Shown: positions 15,688 to 24,318 of the stretch, one piece after another
Numbering within the stretch: the stretch's first letter is position 1
How the letters are laid out: each line of letters opens with the position of its first letter
Origin: Lachnospiraceae bacterium
Lineage (GTDB): Bacteria; Bacillota; Clostridia; Lachnospirales; Lachnospiraceae
Direction of reading: 5' to 3'
Assembly (NCBI GenBank): GCA_021205755.1
Contig: JAJPWX010000048.1
Location: forward strand, 1 to 39,975
DNA: 39,975 nucleotides
Position numbers and translations under genes: made by a program
Notes under the pieces: generated by a model
Databases searched by the model: none
Seen by the model: the letters and a program-made list of their open reading frames with translations, nothing else
What the model was told of the DNA's origin: nothing

Positions 15688-16461
15688 TTACGTCAAATTA
15701 ATTTTCTTAAGGATTTCATCGAGAGCGATACGCACTGGTGAATCCTCCGGAAGTGAAGAAGTCGGCCTGCCCTCACAGTCGTATTCATAAATCTGATCAT
15801 CATGCGGTACGACACCGAGAAGCTGAAGTCCGCTCTTTTCGATCTCTTCTTTGGTACCGGCATTTAACAGCCCGTTCGGGGCACGGTTTACAATCAGCCC
15901 GATTGTTTTCGGATTCAGATGGCACTCTTCCACCAGCTCGGCAATGCGCTCCGTCGCCTGCACGCCTCTTCTGGAGCAGTCACTGATAAGCAACATTGTA
16001 TCCACCTTAGGAAGAATCCCGCGGCTGATATGCTCCATACCGGCTTCATTATCTACCACTACGTATTTGTAATTCGGAATCAGCTTTGCCAGCTGTGCCT
16101 GCAGCAATCCGTTCACATAGCAGTAGCAGCCCTGTCCCTGTGACCTTCCCATCACCAGAAGATCATAGTCATCATCCTCCGCAAGACAGCGCTGAAGCAT
16201 CATCTCCGTGTAGTCCGCTTTCGTCATTCCAGAGGGAATGCTTTTATCGAGCTTATCTGCGTCATGGAGTACGGTCTCCCGCACATCACCGAGCGTCATT
16301 TCTACGTCAACGCCAAGCACCTCGTTCAGGTTCGAGTTCGCGTCAGCATCCACCGCAAGGATCGGACGTTTTCCTTCCCCGCACATCGTCTGAATCAGCA
16401 GACCGCCGAGTGTTGTCTTGCCGACGCCGCCTTTTCCCGCAATCGCAATCACATGCGCCAT
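15688..16461 (-). CDS. Second CooC-type nickel-insertion ATPase
   Basis: A 257-residue CooC/AcsF-family ATPase with Walker A GKGGVGKTT (residues 9-17), DADANSNLNEVLG, a CxC motif in GQGCYCYVNG and VVDNEAGMEHISRGI. It is clearly a paralogue, not a duplicate, of the CooC at 12828-13604. Possibly one serves the CODH C-cluster and the other the ACS A-cluster, as proposed for CooC and AcsF in other acetogens. The start was set at ATG 16461 because AAAGGAGG lies 10 nt upstream. An in-frame TTG at 16494 would include the ribosome binding site itself, and the ATG at 16470 is too close to it. Confidence 0.88.
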   Translation of the reverse strand: MAHVIAIAGKGGVGKTTLGGLLIQTMCGEGKRPILAVDADANSNLNEVLGVDVEMTLGDVRETVLHDADKLDKSIPSGMTKADYTEMMLQRCLAEDDDYDLLVMGRSQGQGCYCYVNGLLQAQLAKLIPNYKYVVVDNEAGMEHISRGILPKVDTMLLISDCSRRGVQATERIAELVEECHLNPKTIGLIVNRAPNGLLNAGTKEEIEKSGLQLLGVVPHDDQIYEYDCEGRPTSSLPEDSPVRIALDEILKKINLT

Positions 16462-16481
16462 GAAATGCATGCCTCCTTTAT

Positions 16482-16502
16482 TTCCGCGAAGCAACGAGCC
16501 AA
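16482..16502. repeat. Short interspersed repeat TTGGCTCGTTGCT-CGCGG, copy 1
   Basis: The minus strand reads TTGGCTCGTTGCTTCGCGGAA. A nearly identical 22-base stretch occurs at 25451-25472. Both copies lie between a stop codon and the ribosome binding site of the next gene (second CooC here, rnhB there). Confidence 0.6.
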
Positions 16503-16542
16503 GCAGACGCGCTTACACGGATATTGGGCGACTGTCGCAAGG

Positions 16543-16611
16543 GTCAAATACCCCCGATGCTTGCATCGCCGCAAATTTGATACCCCGTATGCTTGTATCG
16601 GAGTATTTGAC
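16543..16611. repeat. GTCAAATAC double-hairpin repeat in the cooT-cooC gap
   Basis: The ends GTCAAATAC and GTATTTGAC are inverted repeats. Inside are CGATGC-TT-GCATCG (16555-16568) and ATACCCCG/CGGAGTAT (16580-16606). The RNA can fold as two hairpins or as one long arm. No U-tract follows on the sense strand, so it is not a typical terminator. It may be a Lachnospiraceae interspersed repeat; it fills most of the 188-bp gap. Confidence 0.6.
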
Positions 16612-16649
16612 TTTCATATAAACACAAATTCGGATCAGAATACGAAAAA

Positions 16650-16844
16650 TCACGCGACATCCTCACAATTGATTTCTACCTTGCCGCCGGTCAGATCCGC
16701 CATAGCCAGCGTGCCCTCAATCGTCTTTCTCTCACCCATCACATCGGTAAGAGTAATCTGATGCCCGTCCACCTCAATTTTGCTGACATACTCCAGAATG
16801 ATGCTGTCGGGCTCATTTTTCGCGTATACTGTTGCCAGACACAT
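16650..16844 (-). CDS. cooT: CooT nickel-binding protein
   Basis: A 64-residue protein of the CooT family, small homodimeric nickel-binding proteins linked to CODH maturation. It begins MCLATVYAK: the Cys at position 2 is the nickel-site residue known from Rhodospirillum rubrum CooT. It continues with a compact beta fold (SKIEVDGHQITLTDVMGERK) and ends INCEDVA. The reading frame is open 11 codons further upstream, but ATG 16844 is the right start: AAGGAGGTG lies 7-8 nt before it, and it places Cys at position 2. It sits between a His-rich protein and a CooC, forming a nickel-delivery block ahead of acsA. Confidence 0.86.
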   Translation of the reverse strand: MCLATVYAKNEPDSIILEYVSKIEVDGHQITLTDVMGERKTIEGTLAMADLTGGKVEINCEDVA

Positions 16845-16882
16845 ATTGCGCCACCTCCTTCTGTATGATTCTTTCATGATTC

Positions 16883-17308
16883 TTAGTTTTCCTGTACCAT
16901 CGAAAGCGCAAGCTTCAGATAAAGATTCCCTTTCTGGAACTCATCCACTGCTTTTTGGATCTGCTCCGCAGCAGCTTCTTTTCCATCCTCGCGAAACTTC
17001 TCCGCTACCTGATCAAGCTCTACGGCATGATGCTCGTTATGCTTCAGCATATAGTCAAGCAGCGCTACCATCTTATCGCCCTGTGCAGGCTCATTTCCAT
17101 TTGCACTGCACGCACCACAATGTTCGTGAGAATGTCCACCCTCATAATCAGGGCAATGTTCATGAGAATGGTTGTGCTCCTCCTCATGACCGTGCTCATG
17201 GGTATGCGGATGTGAATGCTCATACGTATGGGTATGAGTATGCGTATGCTCTTCGTTTTCGTGCGAATGCGGAAGCGGATTTCCGCTTTCATCCTGAACC
17301 AGATGCAT
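16883..17308 (-). CDS. Histidine-rich putative nickel-binding protein
   Basis: A 141-residue soluble protein in two parts. Residues 1-67 hold 20 His, mostly as alternating HTHTHTH, HSHPHTHEHGH and HNHSHEH runs, plus three Cys (C52, C64, C67). Residues 75-141 form a Cys-free, probably helical domain (ALLDYMLKHNEHHAVELDQV and a second helix to LALSMVQEN). It lies 38 bp before cooT at the head of the acs operon, so nickel storage or delivery to CODH/ACS is the natural inference. CooJ of R. rubrum also joins helices to a His tail, but in the opposite order. Start ATG 17308 has AAAGGGG 8 nt upstream; an in-frame TTG at 17332 lacks a site. The family could instead serve zinc or cobalt. Confidence 0.8.
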   Translation of the reverse strand: MHLVQDESGNPLPHSHENEEHTHTHTHTYEHSHPHTHEHGHEEEHNHSHEHCPDYEGGHSHEHCGACSANGNEPAQGDKMVALLDYMLKHNEHHAVELDQVAEKFREDGKEAAAEQIQKAVDEFQKGNLYLKLALSMVQEN

Positions 17309-17427
17309 AAATGTACCCCTTTCTCTTTGCAATTACATCTTTCAATCAGATATTTGCTCTGTACTACCTCATCAGCGGAAAGAGTATAGTTTTCTATGAT
17401 TGTTAATTTTTTCACGTATAAACGCAC

Positions 17428-17457
17428 AAAAAAACAGCATCCCCCCGCCACGGATAC
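17428..17457 (-). terminator. Terminator-like hairpin between gpsA and the acs operon
   Basis: In sense RNA GUAUCC (17457-17452) pairs with GGAUGC (17442-17437, one G-U) and a U-rich run (17434-17428) follows. It is about 100 nt after the gpsA stop and can end that transcript. It also lies just downstream of the promoter candidate at 17461-17489, so it could attenuate the acs operon. Confidence 0.5.
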
Positions 17458-17460
17458 CTT

Positions 17461-17489
17461 ATACTATCACAAATGCCCGAAAAATACAA
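17461..17489 (-). promoter_or_regulatory. Candidate promoter of the acs operon
   Basis: On the minus strand TTGTAT (17484-17489), 17 bp, TAGTAT (17461-17466) with TGA directly before the -10 box (extended -10). The leader to the His-rich gene would be about 145 nt and includes the hairpin at 17437-17457. An alternative TATACT near 17380 has no good -35 box. Confidence 0.42.
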
Positions 17490-17559
17490 TGATTTCCCGG
17501 GCAATTTCAAATTAAGTATTAAAAAAATACAAAGAATTTACATCGTCTTTTCTTTCCGT

Positions 17560-18570
17560 TTACTGCCAGGGTGTCAGTGAGTTTTCTACCCCCATATCCC
17601 GCAGCATCAGATCGGACACCGTCTCTTTCGGATTTTTTCCCTCAAACAATATCTTATTCACCTGCTCAATGATCGGCATTTCAACGCCGTACTTCTTAGC
17701 GAGGGCAACAACAGACTTGGTTGAATAAACGCCCTCCACAACCATATTGACTTCCTTCATCGCCTCTTCCATGGAATACCCCTGTCCCAGAAGAATTCCG
17801 GCACGGCGGTTGCGGCTGTGCATACTCGCGCAGGTAACAATCAGATCGCCGATCCCGGTAAGCCCGCAGAACGTCTCAAACTGTCCGCCCATCTTGATTC
17901 CAAGCCGTGCAATTTCTACGATGCCGCGCGTAATCAGCGCTGCCTTTGCGTTGTCGCCATATCCCATTCCATCTGCAATACCAGCCGCAAGGGCAATTAC
18001 ATTTTTCAGAGAACCGCCAAGTTCAATTCCGATCATATCAGAGCTGATATAGACACGAAATACAGGGCTCATAAACAGCTTCTGCAGCATCCGCGCCGTC
18101 TGCTCGTTCTTCGCGCCGATCACAACCGCAGTGGGCATACCGCGCCCTACTTCTTCCGCATGGCTTGGACCGGAAATCACCGCTGTCTGCGCCTGCGGTA
18201 TTTCATCCTCAATCACATCCGTCATCGTCATGAGGCTGCCTTCCTCAATGCCTTTTGCCGCATTCACGATCACTGTGCCGTCTGCGACCAGCGGCTTCAT
18301 TTTTCTGGCAGTCTCCCGCACAACTGCCGACGGGCTGACCATGATAAGAATATCCTGCCCCGGAACCGCGGCCGCAAGATCTGAAGTCACCTGAATCTGT
18401 TCCGGAATAGTAACTCCAGGGAGCTTTGATGGGAGCTCATGAGCGGTGCGGATCTGTTCCGCGTCTGATTCCAGAAAAGACCAGAGGGTCACCTCATTTC
18501 CATTTTCACATAATAATTTCGACAGGGCGAGCCCCCAACCGCCCGCGCCGATCACTCCGATTTTTGCCAT
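17560..18570 (-). CDS. gpsA: NAD(P)H-dependent glycerol-3-phosphate dehydrogenase
   Basis: A 336-residue cytosolic enzyme that reduces dihydroxyacetone phosphate to sn-glycerol 3-phosphate for phospholipid synthesis. It has the Rossmann motif GVIGAGGWGLALSKLL at the N-terminus, SGPSHAEEVGRGMPTAVV, and the catalytic region ELGGSLKNVIALAAGIADGMGYGDNAKAALITRG with its lysine. GLTGIGDLIVTC follows. Length is usual. It follows plsY, the acyltransferase that uses its product, so the two form a lipid-precursor pair at the end of the der-plsY-gpsA string. Confidence 0.96.
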   Translation of the reverse strand: MAKIGVIGAGGWGLALSKLLCENGNEVTLWSFLESDAEQIRTAHELPSKLPGVTIPEQIQVTSDLAAAVPGQDILIMVSPSAVVRETARKMKPLVADGTVIVNAAKGIEEGSLMTMTDVIEDEIPQAQTAVISGPSHAEEVGRGMPTAVVIGAKNEQTARMLQKLFMSPVFRVYISSDMIGIELGGSLKNVIALAAGIADGMGYGDNAKAALITRGIVEIARLGIKMGGQFETFCGLTGIGDLIVTCASMHSRNRRAGILLGQGYSMEEAMKEVNMVVEGVYSTKSVVALAKKYGVEMPIIEQVNKILFEGKNPKETVSDLMLRDMGVENSLTPWQ

Positions 18571-18639
18571 ATCGTATCCTCCATTTGCATGTCTGACGAG
18601 TCCTGCTTTTTATGATAATCCAGACACAGGATTCCGCGC

Positions 18640-19284
18640 TTATTGTTTTTTTACCAGAAATCCGGCTTTTCTCTCTTCTCCCTTACGCAGGCGATCGATG
18701 TTGCCTCGATGCATATAAAATGCCAGTACCGTCACAACCGCCGCCACAACGTACATTTCATTCAGGTACCTTTGCGTCATTCCAAATAAACCAAGCTGTC
18801 CGAATATAACTGTTTCAATCAGGAATCCGGCTGCTACAACCAGAGAACCGACCGATACATAGCCAGTCAGAAACAGTCCGGCGCAAAAACCAAGGATTGC
18901 AAGCCCGCACAAAGGACGGTTGATCGCAAAAATGGTCCCACCGGTGGTCGCAATCCCTTTTCCGCCATGAAACTTTAAGTAAAAGGGAAAATTATGCCCC
19001 AGCACCGCACCGAAGCCGGTATACAGACACAATAACGGCCAGATATCGGCATAATTTTTGCCAAAAATCAGCCAGGCAGCCACTGCGGCAAAGATTGCTT
19101 TAAAAGCGTCTCCGATAAATGTTACCGCTCCCCACCCTTTTCCCAAAGTGCGGAACATATTCGTCGTACCGGCGTTCCCGCTGCCATAGTTTCGGATATC
19201 GATTCCATGCAGCCGCCCAATAATATAACTGGTCTCAAACAGACCAAACACATAACCGATTGCCAGACATGCCAAACGTTCCAT
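18640..19284 (-). CDS. plsY: Glycerol-3-phosphate acyltransferase PlsY
   Basis: A 214-residue membrane enzyme that transfers an acyl group from acyl-phosphate to glycerol 3-phosphate, the first step of membrane lipid synthesis. The three family motifs are present: GSGNAGTTNMFRTLG, GHNFPFYLKFHGGKGIATTGG and the C-terminal HRGNIDRLRKGEERK. Several hydrophobic spans fit the multi-pass topology. Its ATG immediately follows the der stop codon (no spacer), and its ribosome binding site lies inside the der end, so translation is coupled. Confidence 0.95.
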   Translation of the reverse strand: MERLACLAIGYVFGLFETSYIIGRLHGIDIRNYGSGNAGTTNMFRTLGKGWGAVTFIGDAFKAIFAAVAAWLIFGKNYADIWPLLCLYTGFGAVLGHNFPFYLKFHGGKGIATTGGTIFAINRPLCGLAILGFCAGLFLTGYVSVGSLVVAAGFLIETVIFGQLGLFGMTQRYLNEMYVVAAVVTVLAFYMHRGNIDRLRKGEERKAGFLVKKQ

Positions 19285-20610
19285 TTATTTTTCGTTATCC
19301 TTTCGTTCCCTGACAATAAATTTCAGCGGAGTACCACGAAAGCCAAAGGCATCGCGGATCCGATTTTCCAGGTATCTTAAGTAAGAAAAGTGCATCAGTT
19401 CTTTATCATTGACAAATACCACAAAAGTAGGCGGCTTCACGCGTGCCTGTGTAATGTAAAACAGCTTCAGACGCTTTCCTTTATCGGTCGGCGGCTGCTG
19501 CAGAGCGACCGCCTCTGCCATAATCTCGTTGAGCACACCCGTCTTTACGCGCATAGACTGATTCTGGATCACCATGTCGATGGTCTCAAACAGCTTAGGA
19601 AGGCGCTGCCCAGTCTCAGCAGAAATAAAAATAATCTCCGCATACGGCATATAGGAAAGCACCTGACGGATTTTAGCTGTATACTCATAAATAGTCTTGT
19701 CATCCTTTTCGATGGCGTCCCACTTATTGACCGCAATTACAATTCCCTTGCCGCGCTCATGGGCGATACCTGCGATGTGCGCATCCTGCTCGGTCACACC
19801 TTCGGTAGCGTCTATCATCATAACCACCACGTCCGCCCGCTCCACCGCGGAAACGGTACGGATTATACTGTAGCGCTCGATATCTTCTTTTATCTTATTC
19901 TTGCGGCGCAGTCCGGCTGTATCAATAAATACATACTCCTGCCCGTTCCACTTAACTGCCGCATCTACTGCGTCACGCGTTGTTCCCGCAATATCGGTCA
20001 CAATCAGGCGGTTTTCCCCGAGAAGCTTATTAATCAGAGACGATTTGCCGACATTCGGCTTACCCACAATGGCGATGCGCGGACGCTCGTCCTCCTCCAT
20101 ATAAACCTTTTCCGGGTCAAAATAAGAGGTCACCGCGTCCAGCATATCGCCCAATCCCTGTCGGTTCGCCGCAGAAATCGGCACCGGATCTCCTATCCCC
20201 AGATTATAAAACTCATAAACATCTGCCTGATATTTTTTGAAGCTGTCTACTTTATTTACCGCCAAAACGACTGGTTTTTTCGAGCGCCGAAGCATATCTG
20301 CCACTTTTGCGTCCGAATCCACCAGACCTTGCTGGCAATCTACGAGAAAAATAATCACATCCGCCGTATCAATGGCAATCTGCGCCTGCTCACGCATCTG
20401 GGAAAGCATAATATCCCTGCTCTCCGGCTCAATCCCCCCTGTATCAATCAGGGTAAAATTCAGGTTCAGCCATTCTACATCTGTATAGATGCGGTCCCTC
20501 GTAACCCCTGGCGTGTCCTTCACAATCGAAATGTTGGAACCAGCCAACGCGTTAAATAACGTGGATTTTCCCACATTCGGTCTTCCGACAATTGCAACAA
20601 TAGGTTTCAT
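19285..20610 (-). CDS. der: Ribosome-assembly GTPase Der (EngA)
   Basis: A 441-residue essential GTPase acting in 50S subunit maturation. Two tandem G domains are clear: [12 protein letters not shown] with DTPGVTR and NKVDS, then [12 protein letters not shown] with [16 protein letters not shown] and [12 protein letters not shown]-like C-terminal domain follows ([20 protein letters not shown]). The tandem arrangement is unique to Der. It lies 14 bp after the DUF512 gene and abuts plsY. Confidence 0.97.
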   Translation of the reverse strand: MKPIVAIVGRPNVGKSTLFNALAGSNISIVKDTPGVTRDRIYTDVEWLNLNFTLIDTGGIEPESRDIMLSQMREQAQIAIDTADVIIFLVDCQQGLVDSDAKVADMLRRSKKPVVLAVNKVDSFKKYQADVYEFYNLGIGDPVPISAANRQGLGDMLDAVTSYFDPEKVYMEEDERPRIAIVGKPNVGKSSLINKLLGENRLIVTDIAGTTRDAVDAAVKWNGQEYVFIDTAGLRRKNKIKEDIERYSIIRTVSAVERADVVVMMIDATEGVTEQDAHIAGIAHERGKGIVIAVNKWDAIEKDDKTIYEYTAKIRQVLSYMPYAEIIFISAETGQRLPKLFETIDMVIQNQSMRVKTGVLNEIMAEAVALQQPPTDKGKRLKLFYITQARVKPPTFVVFVNDKELMHFSYLRYLENRIRDAFGFRGTPLKFIVRERKDNEK

Positions 20611-20624
20611 AAAATGTCCTCACT

Positions 20625-21986
20625 TCATTTTCCAACTACTGCGCTCACAAAATCACGCCCGTCTGATTCAACAATACGGATCGGAACAGATAAGCTTTTT
20701 TCCAGGTCCTCGACACAGATATCATCCAGAAATACCCTCTCGCCGCTTCGAAGCATACTGCACGGAAGCAGAAGCTCTTCCCCAAGCGGTCTGTCCACCA
20801 GCTGTGCCAGTAAATCCGTCCCGGTAAGCAATCCGGCAACGGTAATCTGTTCGCCAAAAAAGTCATTACGAATCTCATAAACATGGCAGGTAATATTCGG
20901 ATGCTGTCCACGGATACGGTCACACAGGCGGCGTATATAAGGACCGGCAAGCATCCCGGTCGCAATAGAGACTTCCCGGGGATTCTCATCTTGAAAAGCC
21001 TCCGGAACACCCGCCTCTTTTTTCTCCATCACTTCTGTCTCTTCACACAGTGCTTCCCCGACTTCCTCCACCAAAAGCCGCATCATGCCGACGCCATTCT
21101 CCAGCTGCAGATATCCGTCATAACGATCTTCTTCCGGAAAATCACGGCCAGCCAAAACATACCACTCGTCAGAAGCATGAATAAAATGCAGCCCATAATC
21201 CCTGTAAATTTTTTTCTGCCAGTTTTCTATACAGTCAATGACCTTACAGGCATCTTCCGAAGTAAATGCCTCCAAAGGATATAAACCATCCCGAAACTTC
21301 GTCAGGCCGACCGGTACTACCGACACACTGCGAAGCTGGGGAAGATACCCGGTCAATTCCTGTATAGAAGCATTTAAATCCTCTCCGTCATTGATGCCGC
21401 GGCAAAGAACAATCTGCCCATTCATCTCAATCCCGGCGTCCGCCATGCGGCGCACCTTGGGAAAAATATCCCCCGCAAACCGGTTCCGCAGCATCTCACA
21501 GCGGAGAGACGGATTCGTAGTATGAAACGAAATATTGATTGGCTCCAGATGGTAGCGGATAATACGGTCAATATCGTGGTCGCTCATATTGGTCAGGGTA
21601 ACATAATTTCCCTGCAAAAAAGAAAGCCTGGAATCGTCATCTTTAAAATACAGTGTATCACGCATTCCCTTCGGCATCTGATCGATAAAACAGAAAATAC
21701 AGTGATTCCGGCAGGAACGATACTCATCCATCAGAGAATTCTCAAAAGTAATGCCCAGATCCTCCTCGAATTCTTTTTCAATCTCCAGCTCCCACTCTTC
21801 CCCATTCTCCTTGCGCACCTGTACGGTCAGATATTCTTCATTGATCAGATAATGGTAATCGAAGACATCTTCGATCTCCTGTCCATTCACAGAGAGCACG
21901 AAATCGCCCGGCGCAAGCTCCAGTTCTTCCGCGATACTTCCCGGCTCAACCTCTGCTATTTTATGTTCCAAACGTTCCTTTTTCAT
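20625..21986 (-). CDS. DUF512 family protein (PDZ plus radical-SAM-like)
   Basis: A 453-residue protein found next to der in many Clostridia; its function is not established. The N-terminus is PDZ-like (IAEVEPGSIAEELELAPGDFVLSVNG). It is followed by CRNHCIFCFIDQMPKG, whose C92-x3-C96-x2-C99 is a radical-SAM-type cluster motif. The segment LSFLQGNYVTLTN and the C-terminal DUF512 domain (RDFPEEDRYDGYLQLENGVGM) complete the family pattern. It lies 12 bp after prs and 14 bp before der. I infer an Fe-S enzyme but no substrate. Confidence 0.9.
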   Translation of the reverse strand: MKKERLEHKIAEVEPGSIAEELELAPGDFVLSVNGQEIEDVFDYHYLINEEYLTVQVRKENGEEWELEIEKEFEEDLGITFENSLMDEYRSCRNHCIFCFIDQMPKGMRDTLYFKDDDSRLSFLQGNYVTLTNMSDHDIDRIIRYHLEPINISFHTTNPSLRCEMLRNRFAGDIFPKVRRMADAGIEMNGQIVLCRGINDGEDLNASIQELTGYLPQLRSVSVVPVGLTKFRDGLYPLEAFTSEDACKVIDCIENWQKKIYRDYGLHFIHASDEWYVLAGRDFPEEDRYDGYLQLENGVGMMRLLVEEVGEALCEETEVMEKKEAGVPEAFQDENPREVSIATGMLAGPYIRRLCDRIRGQHPNITCHVYEIRNDFFGEQITVAGLLTGTDLLAQLVDRPLGEELLLPCSMLRSGERVFLDDICVEDLEKSLSVPIRIVESDGRDFVSAVVGK

Positions 21987-21997
21987 ATCTTATGGAC

Positions 21998-23179
21998 TCA
22001 GTCCTTCTTGTGGATTTTTGAGAGCAGCTCATGAATCTTCGCAGTCGGCGTCTCAATATTGCTCAGCGTCGAATCATGGTTCAGGGTCTCAATGATCGTA
22101 GCAAGGAACTTCGTCATGTCCGCCTCCGCATAATATGGCTTTGAAAGAAGCTCCGGATTCCGGTAATGAAGATTCGTCGTCACCACTTTCGTAATATATC
22201 CCTGCTCATAGTAGCGGTCAAATTTCTCAAGCCCATTGGTGAACAGGCCAAATGTCGTGCACACGAAAACGCGCTTCGCGCCGCGCTCTTTGACCTGCTT
22301 TGCGACATCAAGCATACTTTCACCGGAAGAAATCATGTCGTCCACGACGATCACATCTTTTCCTTCGACAGAATCACCCAGGAACTCATGCGCTACAATC
22401 GGATTCTTCCCATCCACAATGACGGAATAATCCCTTCTTTTATAGAACATACCCATATCCACGCCAAGGATACCGGAAAAATAAACCGCACGGCTCATCG
22501 CCCCCTCATCCGGGCTGATAATCATCAGATGGTCGTTGTCAATCTGAAAATCCTCCACATTGTCTACCAGCGCTTTGAGGAACTGATAGGTCGGCATAAA
22601 AGAGTCAAAACCACTTAACGGTATCGCATTCTGCACACGGGGATCGTGCGCGTCAAAAGTAATAATATTAGAAACGCCCATATCCACCAGCTCCTGTAAA
22701 GCCAGGGAGCAGTCCAGAGATTCTCTTTTGGAGCGCTTGTGCTGTCTCCCCTCATAGAGGAAAGGCATCACGACATTTACCCGTTTCGCCTTACCATTCG
22801 CAGCGGCAATAATACGCTTCAGATCCTGGAAATGATTGTCTGGGGACATATGATTCACATGTCCGCAGACCGTATAAGTAAGACTATAATTACAAACATC
22901 AACAAGAATATACAGGTCCGTCCCGCGGACAGAGTCATTGATCTGTCCTTTTCCCTCACCGGTGCCAAAACGCGGACAGCTGCAGTCAAGCAGATAGGTA
23001 TCTGCAATATACCCGGGCTGAGAGATCACATTGTGGTTCTCCGGTTTCAGATGACTGTTTTTTCTGGACTCCACAAGGCAGGCGTCCACTGCCGCCCCAA
23101 ATTCACGGCATCCTTCCAGCGCTGCTATTTTCAATGGACCGACCGGCATGATCTGATCCAGCGATTCTAATTCGGACAT
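21998..23179 (-). CDS. prs: Ribose-phosphate pyrophosphokinase, long form
   Basis: A 393-residue enzyme making PRPP from ribose 5-phosphate and ATP. The PRPP-binding loop DVIVVDDMISSGESM and the ribose-phosphate loop MIISPDEGAMSRA are clear, as is the FLYEGRQHKRSKRES ATP-binding segment. It is about 75 residues longer than the classical 315-residue Prs, mainly at the N-terminus (residues 1-80) and C-terminus. This long form occurs in Lachnospiraceae. It has its own good promoter (23296-23324) and a leader of about 110 nt. Confidence 0.93.
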   Translation of the reverse strand: MSELESLDQIMPVGPLKIAALEGCREFGAAVDACLVESRKNSHLKPENHNVISQPGYIADTYLLDCSCPRFGTGEGKGQINDSVRGTDLYILVDVCNYSLTYTVCGHVNHMSPDNHFQDLKRIIAAANGKAKRVNVVMPFLYEGRQHKRSKRESLDCSLALQELVDMGVSNIITFDAHDPRVQNAIPLSGFDSFMPTYQFLKALVDNVEDFQIDNDHLMIISPDEGAMSRAVYFSGILGVDMGMFYKRRDYSVIVDGKNPIVAHEFLGDSVEGKDVIVVDDMISSGESMLDVAKQVKERGAKRVFVCTTFGLFTNGLEKFDRYYEQGYITKVVTTNLHYRNPELLSKPYYAEADMTKFLATIIETLNHDSTLSNIETPTAKIHELLSKIHKKD

Positions 23180-23295
23180 TGGTCTCCCCCTCTTTCGTAC
23201 ATCGTACGTTCGCTATAACTTTTTCAGAATGCAGCTTTCCACTCACCGGAAACAGGAAAAGCGAAAAGAACGTCATTCCGTAAAATTACGCAAGA

Positions 23296-23324
23296 AGTAT
23301 AGCATCTCGCGTCCGGTGCGTCAA
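23296..23324 (-). promoter_or_regulatory. Sigma-A promoter of prs
   Basis: On the minus strand TTGACG (23319-23324), 17 bp, TATACT (23296-23301): each box is one base from consensus with ideal spacing. It lies just past the pgeF stop, so prs, the DUF512 gene, der, plsY and gpsA can be transcribed from here. Confidence 0.78.
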
Positions 23325-23339
23325 TAAAAAAGTGAGCTT

Positions 23340-24233
23340 CTACTCTTTCAGTGCCAGGAATCCCGCCAGATTTCCACGCTTTCCATGTGAGGCCCGATGA
23401 GAGAAAAAGATTTCCGGATTACAGCAGGTACACAGATCAGTGACAGTGATATGTTCCGGACGAAGACCGGCACGCAGCATATTTTGCCTGCAGCACTCCC
23501 ACAGATTCAGCTGATACTTCTGAGCATCGCCAGCCAATTCGTTTATGTGCCTTTCCGGCTTCGTTGTCTCTTTCTTTGTGAAAAGAACCGGCCAAAGAGT
23601 CTCTGGAAATCCTTCACGCACCTGCCGGATGACATCCTCACCGACCTCATAGCAGTCCTGACAGATGGATGGGCCAATTGCCGCCACCAGATCGGAAGGG
23701 TGCGTTTCATACAGCTTCTTCATTTTCTCAACGGTTGCCCCGGCGATGTCATTCACCGTTCCGCGCCAGCCGGAATGAGACAGGCCAATCGCCTTATGAA
23801 CCGGATCTACGAAAAAAAGCGGCACACAGTCCGCGTAAAAGGTCGTCAGAACAACTCCCGGCACATTCGTCACCAGGCCATCCACATCCTTGTAATCCCT
23901 CTCGCGCAGGTATCCTTTTCCGCAATCCTTTTCCGTCACTTCACGCACATTCGTCGTGTGCGTCTGATAAGAAAAGACCATGCGTTCATACGGAAATCCA
24001 ATCGCAGCGGCGATTCTGTGAAAATTCTCTTTTACACGTTCCGGGTCATCCCCACGCGTAAAGCTCAGATTCATCTCGCTAAGCTCATGCTCACTGACCC
24101 CGCCAATGCGGCTGCTAAATCCATGCACCAGAAAAGGAAGTTCGTCATACGCTGGAACCGTAAAGTAGAGAACACCGTTCCTTGTATTCTCCTGCAGATG
24201 ATTTCCATACTTTTTCCTGAGCAAATGCATCAT
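23340..24233 (-). CDS. pgeF: Purine nucleoside phosphorylase PgeF (YfiH/laccase domain)
   Basis: A 297-residue enzyme of the multicopper-polyphenol-oxidase-like (YfiH/DUF152) family, known to act on purine nucleosides. The zinc-site residues are in FYADCVPLFF, SHSGWRGTVNDIAG, and the C-terminal DLCTCCNPEIFFSHRA. AIGPSICQDCYEVGEDV and FSYQTHTTNVREV are also diagnostic. ATG 24233 is chosen because AGGAG lies 7 nt upstream; the 18 codons before it, in frame from an ATG at 24287, have no such site. Confidence 0.9.
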   Translation of the reverse strand: MMHLLRKKYGNHLQENTRNGVLYFTVPAYDELPFLVHGFSSRIGGVSEHELSEMNLSFTRGDDPERVKENFHRIAAAIGFPYERMVFSYQTHTTNVREVTEKDCGKGYLRERDYKDVDGLVTNVPGVVLTTFYADCVPLFFVDPVHKAIGLSHSGWRGTVNDIAGATVEKMKKLYETHPSDLVAAIGPSICQDCYEVGEDVIRQVREGFPETLWPVLFTKKETTKPERHINELAGDAQKYQLNLWECCRQNMLRAGLRPEHITVTDLCTCCNPEIFFSHRASHGKRGNLAGFLALKE

Positions 24234-24318
24234 TTCGTTACTCCTGTTCGTTTCATGTCCTTTTGTCGCTCGAATCATTTTAATCATCGTTGCCCAAAGC
24301 AGTCATATGCCCGGAATC

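Noticed and set aside
17150-17270. Simple-sequence or CRISPR-like repeat on the plus strand
   Set aside because: The repeats are the His codons of the His-rich protein; there are no spacers of constant length.
19390-20559. Plus-strand open frame of 389 codons
   Set aside because: Antisense shadow of der, which has all G motifs.
24234-24287. Longer pgeF N-terminus
   Set aside because: The upstream ATG has no ribosome binding site, while the ATG at 24233 has AGGAG at 7 nt and matches the usual family length.
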